The translations under genes were made by a program, and so were the position numbers. 34,704 bases of DNA from Gammaproteobacteria bacterium (GTDB lineage: Bacteria; Pseudomonadota; Gammaproteobacteria; JABDBA01), in the NCBI GenBank assembly GCA_013288885.1, contig JABDBA010000022.1:1-34704 (forward strand). Direction: 5' to 3'. The notes under the pieces were generated by a model. That model saw nothing but the letters and a program-made list of their open reading frames with translations. It did no database searches and was not told the DNA's origin. Shown in pieces: positions 1-8,066 of this stretch (position 1 is the stretch's first letter; each line of letters starts with the position of its first letter).

Positions 1-152
1 TGTGGTTTTTTATGAATATGATTTTTAGTAGTAGATGTATTATTAGGAACACTGCTAGTGTCAGCAAATGCGCAATTAATAGAAATCATGCATAATATGC
101 CAAGCATTATGAACAGTTTTTTGCTGTAATTATGTATAGTTTTTATCTTCAT
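1..152 (-). CDS. Secreted/periplasmic protein, N-terminal fragment (cut by window edge)
   Basis: Reading the minus strand from an ATG at 152 gives an open frame to the window edge (50 codons, no stop). The start is a classic Sec signal peptide: Lys residues at 2, 4, 11 and 12, a hydrophobic core around LFIMLGILCMISI, then CAFA before Asp31, a good signal peptidase I site. The visible mature part is Thr/Ser/Asn-rich and then His/Lys-rich. No domain can be recognised in so little sequence, so no function is proposed. It lies downstream of radA on the same strand, with 87 bases between. No strong ribosome binding site precedes the ATG. The signal peptide and open frame make a real gene likely. 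Confidence 0.6.
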   Translation of the reverse strand, partial: MKIKTIHNYSKKLFIMLGILCMISINCAFADTSSVPNNTSTTKNHIHKKP

Positions 153-239
153 GATTGTAAGCATATCCCAATGTGAAATTTTTTATACCATACAACCATG
201 CTAAAAGGGGGTCAAGGTTTTATAGTTAAACACATTGGG

Positions 240-1607
240 CTACCAACTACTGAGTGCATCGCGTAATTGTTCTACTGCGATAATCTCCATGCCTTCCACA
301 CCATTCTTGGGTGCGTTAGCTTTTGGTACGATAGCGCGTTTGAAACCGTGTTTTACCGCTTCGCGTAAACGTTCTTGACCGCTAGGTACTGGGCGTACTT
401 CACCAGCCAAACCGATTTCGCCAAATACAATTAAATCTTGTGGTAACGGGCGATTTTTTAAACTCGACAACACTGCTAATAAAATTGCTAAATCAGCGCC
501 AGTTTCGGTGACACGCACACCGCCAACCACATTGGCAAACACATCTTGATCATAACTAGCAATGCCACCATGCCGATGTAATACGGCGAGCAGCATCGCC
601 AAGCGATTAGCATCTAAACCGACTGTCACACGACGCGGATTTGCTAAATGACTTTCATCCACTAATGCTTGTACTTCGACTAATAATGGACGACTACCCT
701 CCCACGTTACCATCACCACACTGCCAGAAACCGGTTGCGCACTGCGCGATAAAAAAATCGCCGAAGGATTTGTGACTTCACGCAATCCTTTATCCGTCAT
801 CGCAAACACGCCCAATTCATTCACCGCACCAAAACGATTTTTCACCGCACGCACCAAACGCAAACGATTATCTGCTTCGCCTTCAAAATACAGCACAGTA
901 TCGACCATATGTTCTAACACGCGCGGGCCAGCGAGCGTGCCTTCTTTAGTCACATGCCCCACTAAAAATACCGTAGTTCCAGTTTGTTTAGCATAACGTG
1001 TGAATTGTGCTGCACTTTCACGCACTTGCCCGACCGAGCCAGGTGCTGATTGCAATAATTCGGTGAGCATGGTTTGAATAGAATCAATCACTAAAATTTT
1101 CGGTTGCTCACGCACAGCAATGGCTAAAATTCGTTCGGCTTGTGTTTCTGCCACTAAATTTAATTTTTGCAACGGCAAACCTAAGCGGTGCGCGCGCAAC
1201 GCCACTTGTTGCAGTGATTCTTCGCCGGTCACATACAACACGCGTTGTGATTGACTCAACTGACAAAGTGATTGTAATAATAAAGTAGATTTACCAATAC
1301 CGGGATCGCCACCCATTAACACGACTGATCCTGGCACAATTCCGCCGCCTAATACGCGATCTAATTCGACAATTCCAGATGGCATACGATGCAGTGCTTC
1401 TAGTTGCACATCGGCTAAACAAGTGACTGCGGTATTATCGGCCGCTGCTGCGTAACCACTCATGCGCGCTTGACGCAGGTTATTGCTGCCCAGCGTTATT
1501 TCTTCGGCTAAACTATTCCAACCACCGCAATCACCGCACTGCCCGGCCCATTGGGGGAAGCGTGCACCGCAGGATTGGCAGATATAAATTAATTTTGATT
1601 TTGCCAT
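240..1607 (-). CDS. radA: DNA repair protein RadA (Sms)
   Basis: RadA is a hexameric RecA-like ATPase that helps process recombination intermediates and branch migration. The 455-aa product has the full family layout. An N-terminal zinc finger carries Cys10, Cys13, Cys24 and Cys27. A RecA-type ATPase has the Walker A motif GGDPGIGKS at about 100-107. The RadA-specific KNRFG motif lies at about residue 257. A C-terminal Lon-protease-like domain includes the GGVRVTETGADLAILLAVLSS segment (split here as GGVRVTETGADLA plus ILLAVLSS). The length matches E. coli RadA (about 460 aa). The ATG at 1607 precedes the zinc finger directly, so the start is well supported, although the Shine-Dalgarno is weak. 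It follows the YciC-like gene on the same strand, with a hairpin repeat in the 78-bp gap. Confidence 0.97.
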   Translation of the reverse strand: MAKSKLIYICQSCGARFPQWAGQCGDCGGWNSLAEEITLGSNNLRQARMSGYAAAADNTAVTCLADVQLEALHRMPSGIVELDRVLGGGIVPGSVVLMGGDPGIGKSTLLLQSLCQLSQSQRVLYVTGEESLQQVALRAHRLGLPLQKLNLVAETQAERILAIAVREQPKILVIDSIQTMLTELLQSAPGSVGQVRESAAQFTRYAKQTGTTVFLVGHVTKEGTLAGPRVLEHMVDTVLYFEGEADNRLRLVRAVKNRFGAVNELGVFAMTDKGLREVTNPSAIFLSRSAQPVSGSVVMVTWEGSRPLLVEVQALVDESHLANPRRVTVGLDANRLAMLLAVLHRHGGIASYDQDVFANVVGGVRVTETGADLAILLAVLSSLKNRPLPQDLIVFGEIGLAGEVRPVPSGQERLREAVKHGFKRAIVPKANAPKNGVEGMEIIAVEQLRDALSSW

Positions 1608-1609
1608 GG

Positions 1610-1672
1610 ATATACAAATCCCCGCTTAAATATACAAATCCCCCCTAAGCCCCCCCTTTTTCAAAGGGGGGG
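1610..1672. repeat. C-tract/G-tract hairpin repeat with a short tandem duplication
   Basis: The gap between radA and the YciC-like gene holds ATATACAAATCCCC twice, at 1610-1623 and 1630-1643. It then runs into a hairpin with CCCCCCC at 1650-1656 pairing with GGGGGGG at 1666-1672 around TTTTTCAAA. The same hairpin core recurs at 12428-12448 and 20628-20648. On the minus strand it lies just upstream of radA. It could affect transcription between the two genes, but it lacks a proper T-run there, so it is listed as a dispersed repeat. Confidence 0.75.
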
Positions 1673-1685
1673 AATAAAACAAAGA

Positions 1686-2441
1686 TCAAGCAATGGTTGG
1701 ATCCATCAATGACTTCCTAATCTTCAAATCATTTAATTGCACTAAAACTAACGTCACAAAAAACGGAAAATAAAATGCGCCAAATACCAACTTAACCAGA
1801 TGATGATAAATAGAAGATTTTCCACTGAGCGGGTAAATTGCGCTGAAGAAGCCCCACCCACCCATCTCAATGCTAATGCTCACTGCAGCAAATAAAATAG
1901 TTGGAACTAAAACTACAACCGCAGTGCGCACCCAATCGCCCCACACTAAATTAAAACAACGTTTAAATGCTACCAACGGCCCTAAATCGTCCACTACGAT
2001 TAATGGATAATAAAAAATCAAAATGACCATCACTATCACGCCTGGAATTAAAAACACTAAATAACTGGCAGTGAGCACTACACCACTAATAATTAAAGCT
2101 GGGATCAAAGGGAGAAGTTTTTTAAGACCAATCCACAAAGCATTAAGTAAACCACCCCCTTGCAAATTTAAAACTTGATAAGCACGGCGATAAACTGCCG
2201 CAAAAAACCAGATAAGACCTAATAAATAAATCACCGATAAAATGACTTCTTCGACTGTTTTATTCGAAAACATCGACAACCGCGTAGCATCAAGATCCGA
2301 TAAAAAAATATACGGCAAAGCACCCCAAATAAAAGCGAGAAAAGCCAATAGTTGCACCTTAGCAAAAACGACTTTCCATAATCGAAAACTAGTGGCAAAA
2401 ATTTGCCCAACCGACAAACGCTCACTTGAAAATAGTGCCAT
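1686..2441 (-). CDS. Integral membrane protein, YciC/BPSS1780-like
   Basis: The 251-aa product is strongly hydrophobic with about six membrane helices. Clear ones lie near residues 25-50, 65-85, 110-135, 130-150, 170-190 and 220-240. The segment LIPGVIVMVILIFYYPLIVVDDLGPLVAF, read as LIPGVIVMVILIFYY then PLIVVDDLG then AFKRCFNLV, resembles the YciC/UPF0259 and BPSS1780 groups of uncharacterised inner-membrane proteins. These share a Pro-Gly, a conserved acidic pair after the helix, and a following amphipathic stretch. No catalytic residues are evident and the role is unknown. The start at 2441 is supported by a strong AAGGAGAG eight bases upstream of the ATG. It is upstream of radA on the same strand and diverges from the Com1-like gene. 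Confidence 0.75.
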   Translation of the reverse strand: MALFSSERLSVGQIFATSFRLWKVVFAKVQLLAFLAFIWGALPYIFLSDLDATRLSMFSNKTVEEVILSVIYLLGLIWFFAAVYRRAYQVLNLQGGGLLNALWIGLKKLLPLIPALIISGVVLTASYLVFLIPGVIVMVILIFYYPLIVVDDLGPLVAFKRCFNLVWGDWVRTAVVVLVPTILFAAVSISIEMGGWGFFSAIYPLSGKSSIYHHLVKLVFGAFYFPFFVTLVLVQLNDLKIRKSLMDPTIA

Positions 2442-2517
2442 GGTTCCCTCTCCTTAAATGAAGTTAAAAGATACTACCGTGAACAGCGCAACCGACGCAA
2501 GCAATCGCAGGTAGGGC

Positions 2518-2546
2518 TTGACCCCTTCACCTACAACAGCTAAGGT
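2518..2546 (+). promoter_or_regulatory. Possible sigma70 promoter for the com1-like gene
   Basis: TTGACC at 2518-2523 matches the -35 consensus in five of six positions. It is 17 bases from TAAGGT at 2541-2546, which is a poor -10. The site lies in the divergent gap upstream of the GTG at 2579. The -35 falls inside a short inverted repeat (GTAGG ... CCTAC), which weakens the call because the TTGACCCC string may be repeat-derived. Confidence 0.3.
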
Positions 2547-2578
2547 AAGACACAGAACTTAATAACCGGGAGAACCAC

Positions 2579-3373
2579 GTGAAATTACTAAATTTTAGCC
2601 GCCTCTTTATCGTACTTGCTGCTTTCTGCTGTTATCCCCTCGCTCAAGCAGATACTGCAGATTCTAGCACTTTTACCCCTGCTCAGCGCGCACAAATCGA
2701 ATCTATTTTACACGATTATTTGCTCAATCATCCAGATATCTTGGTGCAAGTCGCACAAAAGCTGCAACAACAACAAAATGATCAAATGCAACAGCAAGCG
2801 ATGAAAGCCGTTGGCACGCAAACACAAGCATTATTTAACTCCCCGAATAGCCCGGTAGCCGGTAACCCCAAAGGTAAAGTCACTCTCGTTGAATTTTTTG
2901 ATTATCAATGCCCGCATTGCAAATCGGTTGAACCTGCAGTCATGGAACTATTGAAAACTGAGCCAAATTTACGCGTGGTCTACAAAGAATTTCCCATCTT
3001 TGGAGCTGGCTCGCAATTTGCTTCGCAAGCGGCTTTAGCAGCACAATTACAAGGCAAATATCCTGCTTTTCATGCTGCTTTGATGAAAGCCAAAGCACCC
3101 TTTAGTGAAGAAGAAATATTGAATACCGCCAAATCCGTCGGGCTTGATATTGATAAGCTGAAATCCGACATGACTCAACCCAGCATCAAACAAGAATTGG
3201 CCGACAACCTCCAACTTGCTAATGCTCTAGGGCTGCCAGGCACACCTGGTTTTATTATTGCACCTACGCCAACTGGCAATACTGCGCCCCCTTCCAATAA
3301 AGTATCGGTGATTCCAGGCGATGCCAGTTTGGCGATGCTTGTACATTCGGTACAAGTGGCAGCTGCAAAATAG
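2579..3373 (+). CDS. Com1-like periplasmic DsbA-family thiol oxidoreductase
   Basis: The product is a 264-aa exported thioredoxin-fold protein. A signal peptide covers residues 1-24 (cleavage AQA before Asp25). A Gln-rich helical segment at 35-78 resembles the dimerising N-terminal region of ScsC and Com1 proteins. The DsbA-like domain has the active site Cys111-Pro-His-Cys114 and the cis-proline loop GTPGF near residue 220. Family members oxidise, reduce or isomerise disulfides in the periplasm; Com1 of Coxiella is a surface-exposed immunogen with this architecture. The GTG start at 2579 has CGGGAG about seven bases upstream. The gene ends six bases before glyQ, so the two are probably co-transcribed. 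Which redox direction it favours cannot be read from the sequence. Confidence 0.9.
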   Translation: MKLLNFSRLFIVLAAFCCYPLAQADTADSSTFTPAQRAQIESILHDYLLNHPDILVQVAQKLQQQQNDQMQQQAMKAVGTQTQALFNSPNSPVAGNPKGKVTLVEFFDYQCPHCKSVEPAVMELLKTEPNLRVVYKEFPIFGAGSQFASQAALAAQLQGKYPAFHAALMKAKAPFSEEEILNTAKSVGLDIDKLKSDMTQPSIKQELADNLQLANALGLPGTPGFIIAPTPTGNTAPPSNKVSVIPGDASLAMLVHSVQVAAAK

Positions 3374-3379
3374 GCTTGT

Positions 3380-4267
3380 ATGGCAAAGAACGCACTCACG
3401 TTTCAGGAACTGATTTTTACCTTGCAGCAATACTGGGCTAAACAAGGTTGCGCTATTATGCAACCTTTGGATATGGAAGTAGGCGCGGGTACTTTTCACC
3501 CCGCCACTTTCTTGCGCGCCATTGGTCCTGAACCATGGCGTGTAGCTTATGTGCAACCTTCGCGTCGCCCATCCGATGGCCGTTATGGTGAAAACCCGAA
3601 CCGTTGCCAACACTTTTATCAATTTCAAGTCACCTTAAAACCTTCACCCGACAATATTCAAGAACTCTATCTAGACTCATTGCGTGCGATAGGTATTGAT
3701 CCGCTCATTCATGACATTCGTTTTGTCGAAGACAACTGGGAATCGCCTACATTAGGCGCTTGGGGTTTAGGTTGGGAAGTATGGCAAAACGGTATGGAAA
3801 TTTCGCAATTTACTTATTTTCAACAAGTCGGTGGTTTGCCATGCAAACCAGTGACCGGCGAACTCACTTATGGTTTAGAACGCATTGCGATGGAGTTGCA
3901 AGAAAAAGACAGCATTTACGATATCATTTGGACAGACGGGGTTACTTACGGCGATGTATTTCATCAAAATGAAGTAGAAATGTCGGCGTATAATTTTGAA
4001 CAAGCCGATGTGAACGCATTATTTCAGCAATTCGATTATTACGAACGCGAAAGCCAACGCCTTATCGAAGCTAAGCTGCCGTTGCCAGCCTATGAAATGG
4101 TGTTAAAAGCTTCGCACACATTTAATTTGCTCGATGCCCGCCGCGCGATTTCGGTAACTGAACGACAACGATTTATTTTACGCGTACGCAACCTAGCGCG
4201 CGCGGTGGCGGAAAATTATTTTGCGGCGCGAGAAGCATTAGGGTTTCCGTTGGTGAAAACAACTTAA
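3380..4267 (+). CDS. glyQ: Glycyl-tRNA synthetase alpha subunit
   Basis: GlyQ is the catalytic half of the bacterial heterotetrameric (alpha2beta2) glycyl-tRNA synthetase, which charges tRNA-Gly with glycine. The 295-aa product carries the family's highly conserved stretches: [18 protein letters not shown] near the start, [19 protein letters not shown] at about 33-51, [18 protein letters not shown] at about 57-74, and the [12 protein letters not shown] motif near 165. Length fits the usual 290-305 aa. The ATG at 3380 is the family start and lies six bases after the com1-like stop; no clear Shine-Dalgarno is visible, so translational coupling is possible. glyS follows after a 201-bp repeat-filled gap. 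Confidence 0.98.
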   Translation: MAKNALTFQELIFTLQQYWAKQGCAIMQPLDMEVGAGTFHPATFLRAIGPEPWRVAYVQPSRRPSDGRYGENPNRCQHFYQFQVTLKPSPDNIQELYLDSLRAIGIDPLIHDIRFVEDNWESPTLGAWGLGWEVWQNGMEISQFTYFQQVGGLPCKPVTGELTYGLERIAMELQEKDSIYDIIWTDGVTYGDVFHQNEVEMSAYNFEQADVNALFQQFDYYERESQRLIEAKLPLPAYEMVLKASHTFNLLDARRAISVTERQRFILRVRNLARAVAENYFAAREALGFPLVKTT

Positions 4268-4312
4268 CTGTAAAGAATTGCTTTATATTTTTTGTGTCAT
4301 TGCGAGGAGAAT

Positions 4313-4350
4313 GTAGGTCGGATCAAGGAGCGTAGCGACGGATCCGACAT
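4313..4350 (+). repeat. 38-bp REP-like repeat (GTAGGTCGG...CCGACAT), copy 1
   Basis: This 38-bp unit runs from GTAGGTCGGATC to GGATCCGACAT, with GTCGGATC pairing with GATCCGAC around an inner AAGGAGCGTAGCGACG. Near-identical copies lie at 10139-10176 (opposite strand) and 16838-16875. It sits between glyQ and glyS, directly after TCATTGCGAGG. Extragenic repeats of this type are scattered widely in gammaproteobacterial genomes and are often mobilised by RAYT-type transposases, none of which is encoded here. Confidence 0.8.
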
Positions 4351-4374
4351 GAGATCGTGCAGTTTGATAGGTGG

Positions 4375-4394
4375 ATTCCCGCCTGCGTGGGAAT
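4375..4394. repeat. ATTCCCGC...GCGGGAAT hairpin repeat, copy 1
   Basis: ATTCCCGCCTGCGTGGGAAT is a 20-bp near-perfect palindrome followed by GACAT. Related hairpins occur at 12308-12327 and 33881-33900. All three are intergenic. This is a common dispersed hairpin in many proteobacterial genomes; no function is evident here beyond possible mRNA structure between glyQ and glyS. Confidence 0.7.
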
Positions 4395-4468
4395 GACATA
4401 ATAGAAATATGAAAATAGAATGCGGGAATGGCATAAATAGCAATTATCAAATAAACTAAAAGTAATTT

Positions 4469-6571
4469 ATGAAACAACAAGATTTTCTCATAGAAATTGG
4501 TACTGAAGAATTACCGCCAAAGAGTTTACGAACTTTGGCAGAGAACTTTGCTGGGCTAATTATAAATAAAATGTCCAGCAGAACATTAGTTTATAAAAAA
4601 ATAGATTATTTCGCCACACCCCGACGACTTGCCGTATTAATCCATCAACTCGAACCGCAACAAAGCGATCGCATCGTTAAATACGATGGCCCGTTTGTAC
4701 GCGCCGCCTATGATTCGCAAAACCAGCCCACAAAAGCATTAGAAGGCTTTGCCCGCAAATGTGGCGTAGCTATAGAAGAACTAGAAATCATCGAAACCGA
4801 ACAAGGCGGCCGTTTAGTACACAGCTTTACCGAGAAAGGCAAACATATCAAAGAACTAATGCCAGCAATTATTCGCGAAGCTTTACAAGCATTACCCATA
4901 ATCAAACCCATGCGCTGGGGCGAACGCGATATTGAATTTGTGCGGCCAGTGCATTGGATCACGCTACTCTACGGTAAAGAAGAAATCAGCGCAGAAATTC
5001 TTGGGCACTTTGCCAGCCGAATCACTTACGGCCACCGCTTTTTGTATCCCCAAGCAATTAGCTTAACCGATGCCAGCGAGTATGAAAAAGTTTTATATGA
5101 CAAAGGTAAAGTGATAGCGGATTTTGAGAAAAGAAAACAATTAATCAGTGAAGAAATTCAAAAAAAAGCGGCTGAGAATGAATGCTCAGCATTGATCGAA
5201 GAAGATTTACTAAACGAAGTTACTGGTTTAGTCGAATGGCCCGTGGCTTTATTAGCCAAATTTGATGAAGAATTTTTAGATGTACCGCGTGAAGCATTAA
5301 TTTCTTCCATGCAGCATCATCAAAAAAGTTTTGCATTATTCAACGCAGGACTGCGATCACAATTCATCACTATCAGCAATATCGAAAGCAAAGATCCAGC
5401 AGAAGTGATTCGTGGTAACGAACGTGTAATGCGCGCCCGCTTATCTGATGCCAAGTTTTTTTATGACAGCGATCGCAAAACAAAATTGATCGATCGATTA
5501 GAAGCGTTAAAAAACGTCACCTTTCAAGCTAAATTAGGTAACTTATACGAAAAAAGTCAACGTATTGCCTTACTAGCAAAAGATATTGGCGAGAAAATTA
5601 CTTCTGCTCAAAATCCTGTAAACTTAGACTTAATAGAACGCGCTAGCCTTTTGTGCAAAACCGATCTACTCAGCGCTATGGTAGGCGAGTTTCCTGAACT
5701 ACAAGGAATCATGGGGCTTTATTACGCACGCAATGATGGTGAAGATGAACGAGTAGGAGAAGCTATTCAGGATCATTATCATCCCCGCTTTGCGGGCGAC
5801 AGCTTACCAGAAACTGTAACTAGTTGCACCGTAGCCCTCGCCGATCGCATCGACACTTTAGTAGGAATATTTGGCATTAATCAAATACCTACGGGTGATA
5901 AAGATCCGTTTGGTTTACGCCGCGCGACAGTGGGGATATTGCGCATCATTATCGAAAAAGAATTGGATTTGGATTTACACTCATTGCTAGCAATAGCTCA
6001 AAAATCCTATCAACAACCGTTGCCGAACACTACGCTGATTGCACAAATTCATATTTTCATAATTGAGCGCTTACGTGCATGGTATTTAGATAAAAATATT
6101 CCCGCTGATGTTATTACTGCCGTGTTGACATTATCGAACCCAAGGCCTTTAGATATCGATCATCGCATCAAAGCCGTACATATATTCAAAAATAGACCCG
6201 AAGCACCCGCCTTGGCTGAAGCCAATAAACGCGTTCACAATTTATTAAAGAAGAACGAAGCCTTGCAAAATTCCTTGGGGTCAGACCCCTTCAATAAAAT
6301 TGAAGGCCAGTTATTTCAGCACGATGCTGAACATAAACTTTATGATGCGATAAAAAAACATCACGATAAAACCAAGCAACTAATATCTGAACAAGGTTAT
6401 ACAAATCAACTTCTGGAACTAGCTTATTTGCAAAAACCGCTAGCTGATTTTTTTGAAAAAGTGATGATCATGGATGAAAACGAAGCGCTGCGTAATAATC
6501 GCTTAGCCTTATTAGCCAGTTTACGAAATTTATTTTTAGAAGTTGCGGATATCTCGCAACTACAATTTTAG
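4469..6571 (+). CDS. glyS: Glycyl-tRNA synthetase beta subunit
   Basis: GlyS is the tRNA-binding partner of GlyQ in the alpha2beta2 glycyl-tRNA synthetase. The 700-aa product begins with the family signature DFLIEIGTEELPPKSL and contains KYDGPFVRAAYD, MRWGERDIEFVRPVHWI (about 149-165), FLDVPREALISSMQHHQK (about 270-287), ADRIDTLVGIF and the DPFGLRRATVGILRI segment near 475-490. A DALR-like anticodon-binding region forms the C-terminal third. It is slightly longer than the usual 685-690 aa. Part of the excess may come from a palindromic repeat read in frame as LGSDPFNKIEG (about residues 602-613). Its start is separated from glyQ by 201 bp of repeats rather than the few bases usual in this operon. 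Confidence 0.97.
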   Translation: MKQQDFLIEIGTEELPPKSLRTLAENFAGLIINKMSSRTLVYKKIDYFATPRRLAVLIHQLEPQQSDRIVKYDGPFVRAAYDSQNQPTKALEGFARKCGVAIEELEIIETEQGGRLVHSFTEKGKHIKELMPAIIREALQALPIIKPMRWGERDIEFVRPVHWITLLYGKEEISAEILGHFASRITYGHRFLYPQAISLTDASEYEKVLYDKGKVIADFEKRKQLISEEIQKKAAENECSALIEEDLLNEVTGLVEWPVALLAKFDEEFLDVPREALISSMQHHQKSFALFNAGLRSQFITISNIESKDPAEVIRGNERVMRARLSDAKFFYDSDRKTKLIDRLEALKNVTFQAKLGNLYEKSQRIALLAKDIGEKITSAQNPVNLDLIERASLLCKTDLLSAMVGEFPELQGIMGLYYARNDGEDERVGEAIQDHYHPRFAGDSLPETVTSCTVALADRIDTLVGIFGINQIPTGDKDPFGLRRATVGILRIIIEKELDLDLHSLLAIAQKSYQQPLPNTTLIAQIHIFIIERLRAWYLDKNIPADVITAVLTLSNPRPLDIDHRIKAVHIFKNRPEAPALAEANKRVHNLLKKNEALQNSLGSDPFNKIEGQLFQHDAEHKLYDAIKKHHDKTKQLISEQGYTNQLLELAYLQKPLADFFEKVMIMDENEALRNNRLALLASLRNLFLEVADISQLQF
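6277..6306. repeat. Nested palindrome inside the glyS coding region
   Basis: GGGGTCAGACCCC (6277-6289) is an odd-centre palindrome. It overlaps a second palindrome in which CCTTCAAT (6288-6295) pairs with ATTGAAGG (6299-6306). The GGGGTCAGA core is shared with the arms of the 96-bp element at 7971-8066. The stretch is translated in frame as GSDPFNKIEG within the C-terminal domain of GlyS, in a variable linker between conserved segments. It looks like a repeat that landed in a coding region without breaking the frame. Confidence 0.6.
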
Positions 6572-6600
6572 GTAATATTGCCTGCTGAGAACCAGCAGGA

Positions 6601-6795
6601 GTGGCTTAACTGAGATGTCAAAAACAGCCTTATTGTAGTGGTTAAGGGAGTGGGGGAAGTGTCATAAGCAAACCGTCTGCATCAGGGACGAGGCAGACGA
6701 GCCTACATGGACGTATTTATGGCGTGTTTGCGTTGACATTCCCCTACTCCCTTAACCCTCAGTTTTTTGGCTGTTTTGGCATTCAGTTAAGCCAC
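6601..6795. repeat. 195-bp imperfect palindromic element
   Basis: GTGGCTTAACTGA (6601-6613) pairs with TCAGTTAAGCCAC (6783-6795). A second stem pairs GGTTAAGGGAGT...TGTCA (6640-6664) with TGACA...ACTCCCTTAACC (6734-6757). An inner small hairpin (CGTCTGC ... GCAGACG) sits near 6684-6699. The element fills the 256-bp gap between glyS and gmhB, which contains no other gene. It shares GATGTCAA, GCAGAC and the 12-mer TACATGGACGTA (inverted) with the palindrome at 14614-14756. It may be a non-autonomous repeat or fold as RNA downstream of glyS. A 7-bp hairpin, CCTGCTG/CAGCAGG, immediately precedes it without a T-run. Confidence 0.7.
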
Positions 6796-6827
6796 CCTTA
6801 TGCACAATCATTGAGGTCAAACCAATA

Positions 6828-7385
6828 ATGGAAAAAAAATGGATAATATTAGATCGTGATGGCGTCATTAATATTGACTCTGACGATTATATTAAATCAC
6901 CCAAAGAATGGGAGCCAATCCCGGGTAGTTTAGAAGCGATTGCTAAATTGAACTGGGCAGGTTATCACATTGCCATTGCCTCAAATCAATCGGCCATTGC
7001 CAAAGGTTTGCTGACAGACAAAAGACTAGAAGCCATCCATAAAAAAATGGAAAAAGCCTTATTCGGAGTAGGAGGGCATATTGATGGTTTCTTTTATTGC
7101 TCGCACAACCCTGAAGACAATTGTTTATGCCGTAAACCCAAGACCGGGCTATTCGACGCCATTGCTGATGAATTTAAAATTTCATTTAAAAATGTATTAG
7201 CCATTGGAGATTCACTACGCGATATTCAAGCGGCGAAAGCAGCAGGCTGCACCGCTATTTTAGTACGCACCGGCAAAGGCGAAAAAACTTTAAAAGATAA
7301 TCCAAACCACCCTGACTTAGTTAACGTTACCGTGTATGATGACCTCGCAGCGGCTGCCACTGCCATACTTACTACTAAAAAATAA
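6828..7385 (+). CDS. gmhB: D-glycero-beta-D-manno-heptose 1,7-bisphosphate 7-phosphatase
   Basis: GmhB is a cytoplasmic HAD phosphatase that removes the C7 phosphate of heptose 1,7-bisphosphate on the way to ADP-heptose for the LPS inner core. The 185-aa product has the HAD motif I DRDGVIN, with nucleophile Asp9 and acid/base Asp11. Motif II is ASNQS at about 51-55, and the zinc site residues are Cys91, His93, Cys99 and Cys101. Motif III/IV is RKPK then IGDSLRDI near 130-137. This zinc loop separates GmhB from histidinol phosphatase and other HAD relatives. Length matches the family. GAGG lies about 12 bases upstream of the ATG. The next gene starts five bases after its stop, so the pair is an operon. 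Confidence 0.94.
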   Translation: MEKKWIILDRDGVINIDSDDYIKSPKEWEPIPGSLEAIAKLNWAGYHIAIASNQSAIAKGLLTDKRLEAIHKKMEKALFGVGGHIDGFFYCSHNPEDNCLCRKPKTGLFDAIADEFKISFKNVLAIGDSLRDIQAAKAAGCTAILVRTGKGEKTLKDNPNHPDLVNVTVYDDLAAAATAILTTKK

Positions 7386-7390
7386 GCATT

Positions 7391-7987
7391 ATGGATCAAC
7401 ATAAAAAACAATTAGCTCATAAAGGATTACTACTTTTTCTGCGAGAATTTTTTACGCACCCTAGCGCCATGGGCGCAACTTTCCCTAGTTCAAACTTGCT
7501 CGCGAAAACAATTGCGCAGCAAATTGCATTACCGACCAATGGTTATATTGTGGAATTGGGCGCAGGCACCGGGTCGATCACTTCTGGTTTACTGACACAT
7601 GGCATCGCTGCCGAAAAATTGATTATCATCGAACGATCGCGCGCAATGGCAACGCACCTAGGCAAACGTTTTCCACAATTAAAAATTATCAACGGCGATG
7701 CGCAAAATCTTGCTGATTTATTAAATACGCACTTTCACCCCGTTTCTGCGGTTGTTTCTAGTTTACCGCTGCGCACGTTACCAAAAGAATTAGTACAAAA
7801 AATCGGTGAACAACTTGAAAATATTTTAGATGAAAACGGGATTTTTATTCAATTCACTTATAATTTCTGGAGCAAACCTCTATCACCCTCCCCCCATTTC
7901 CATTGCACCCACAGCCACCATGTTTGGTGGAATTTACCCTCCGCGCGGGTGGATGTTTTTAAGAAAAACCTAGGGGTCAGATCTTGA
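7391..7987 (+). CDS. SAM-dependent methyltransferase, phospholipid N-methyltransferase-like
   Basis: The 198-aa product has a class I methyltransferase core. Motif I is VELGAGTGSIT (about 54-64), followed by an acidic residue after strand 2 (IIIERS, about 78-83), INGDAQNL near 98-105, and SSLPLRTLP near 123-131 as the motif IV region. The opening LFLREFFTHPSAMGATFPSS is typical of small phospholipid N-methyltransferase (PmtA-like) and KsgA-related enzymes; substrate cannot be decided. It follows gmhB by five bases, so it is probably co-transcribed. Its last codons (GVRS and stop) are supplied by the inverted-repeat element at 7971-8066, so the native C-terminus was probably slightly different. 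Confidence 0.8.
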   Translation: MDQHKKQLAHKGLLLFLREFFTHPSAMGATFPSSNLLAKTIAQQIALPTNGYIVELGAGTGSITSGLLTHGIAAEKLIIIERSRAMATHLGKRFPQLKIINGDAQNLADLLNTHFHPVSAVVSSLPLRTLPKELVQKIGEQLENILDENGIFIQFTYNFWSKPLSPSPHFHCTHSHHVWWNLPSARVDVFKKNLGVRS

Positions 7988-8066
7988 CTTGCTACTTGCT
8001 AAAGAAATAGCTAGCTATCAAACCCTATAGTTTTTAAGCAAGTAGCAAGTCAAGATCTGACCCCTA
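7971..8066. mobile_element. 96-bp inverted-repeat element (MITE-like) between two convergent genes
   Basis: Perfect 30-bp arms face each other: 7971-8000, beginning TAGGGGTCAGATCTTGACTT, and 8037-8066, its exact reverse complement. They flank a 36-bp AT-rich centre. Both ends are TA, which would suit a TA-targeting (Tc1/mariner or IS630-like) element. The plus-strand methyltransferase ends inside the left arm. The minus-strand coaX ends inside the right arm. Both therefore end in the same four residues, GVRS, from GGGGTCAGATCT followed by TGA. It has no coding capacity. It could also act as a bidirectional terminator-like hairpin, although T-runs are lacking. Confidence 0.75.

Noticed and set aside
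167..239. CCCAATGTG / CACATTGGG inverted repeat after radA
   Set aside because: Only nine pairs around a 55-base loop and no T-run. Too weak to call a terminator or element.
772..996. Plus-strand open frame opposite radA
   Set aside because: Shadow of radA's conserved coding strand; no recognisable domain or start signals.
3227..3628. 133-codon minus-strand frame across com1-like and glyQ
   Set aside because: Overlaps two well-supported genes on the other strand and has no family features.
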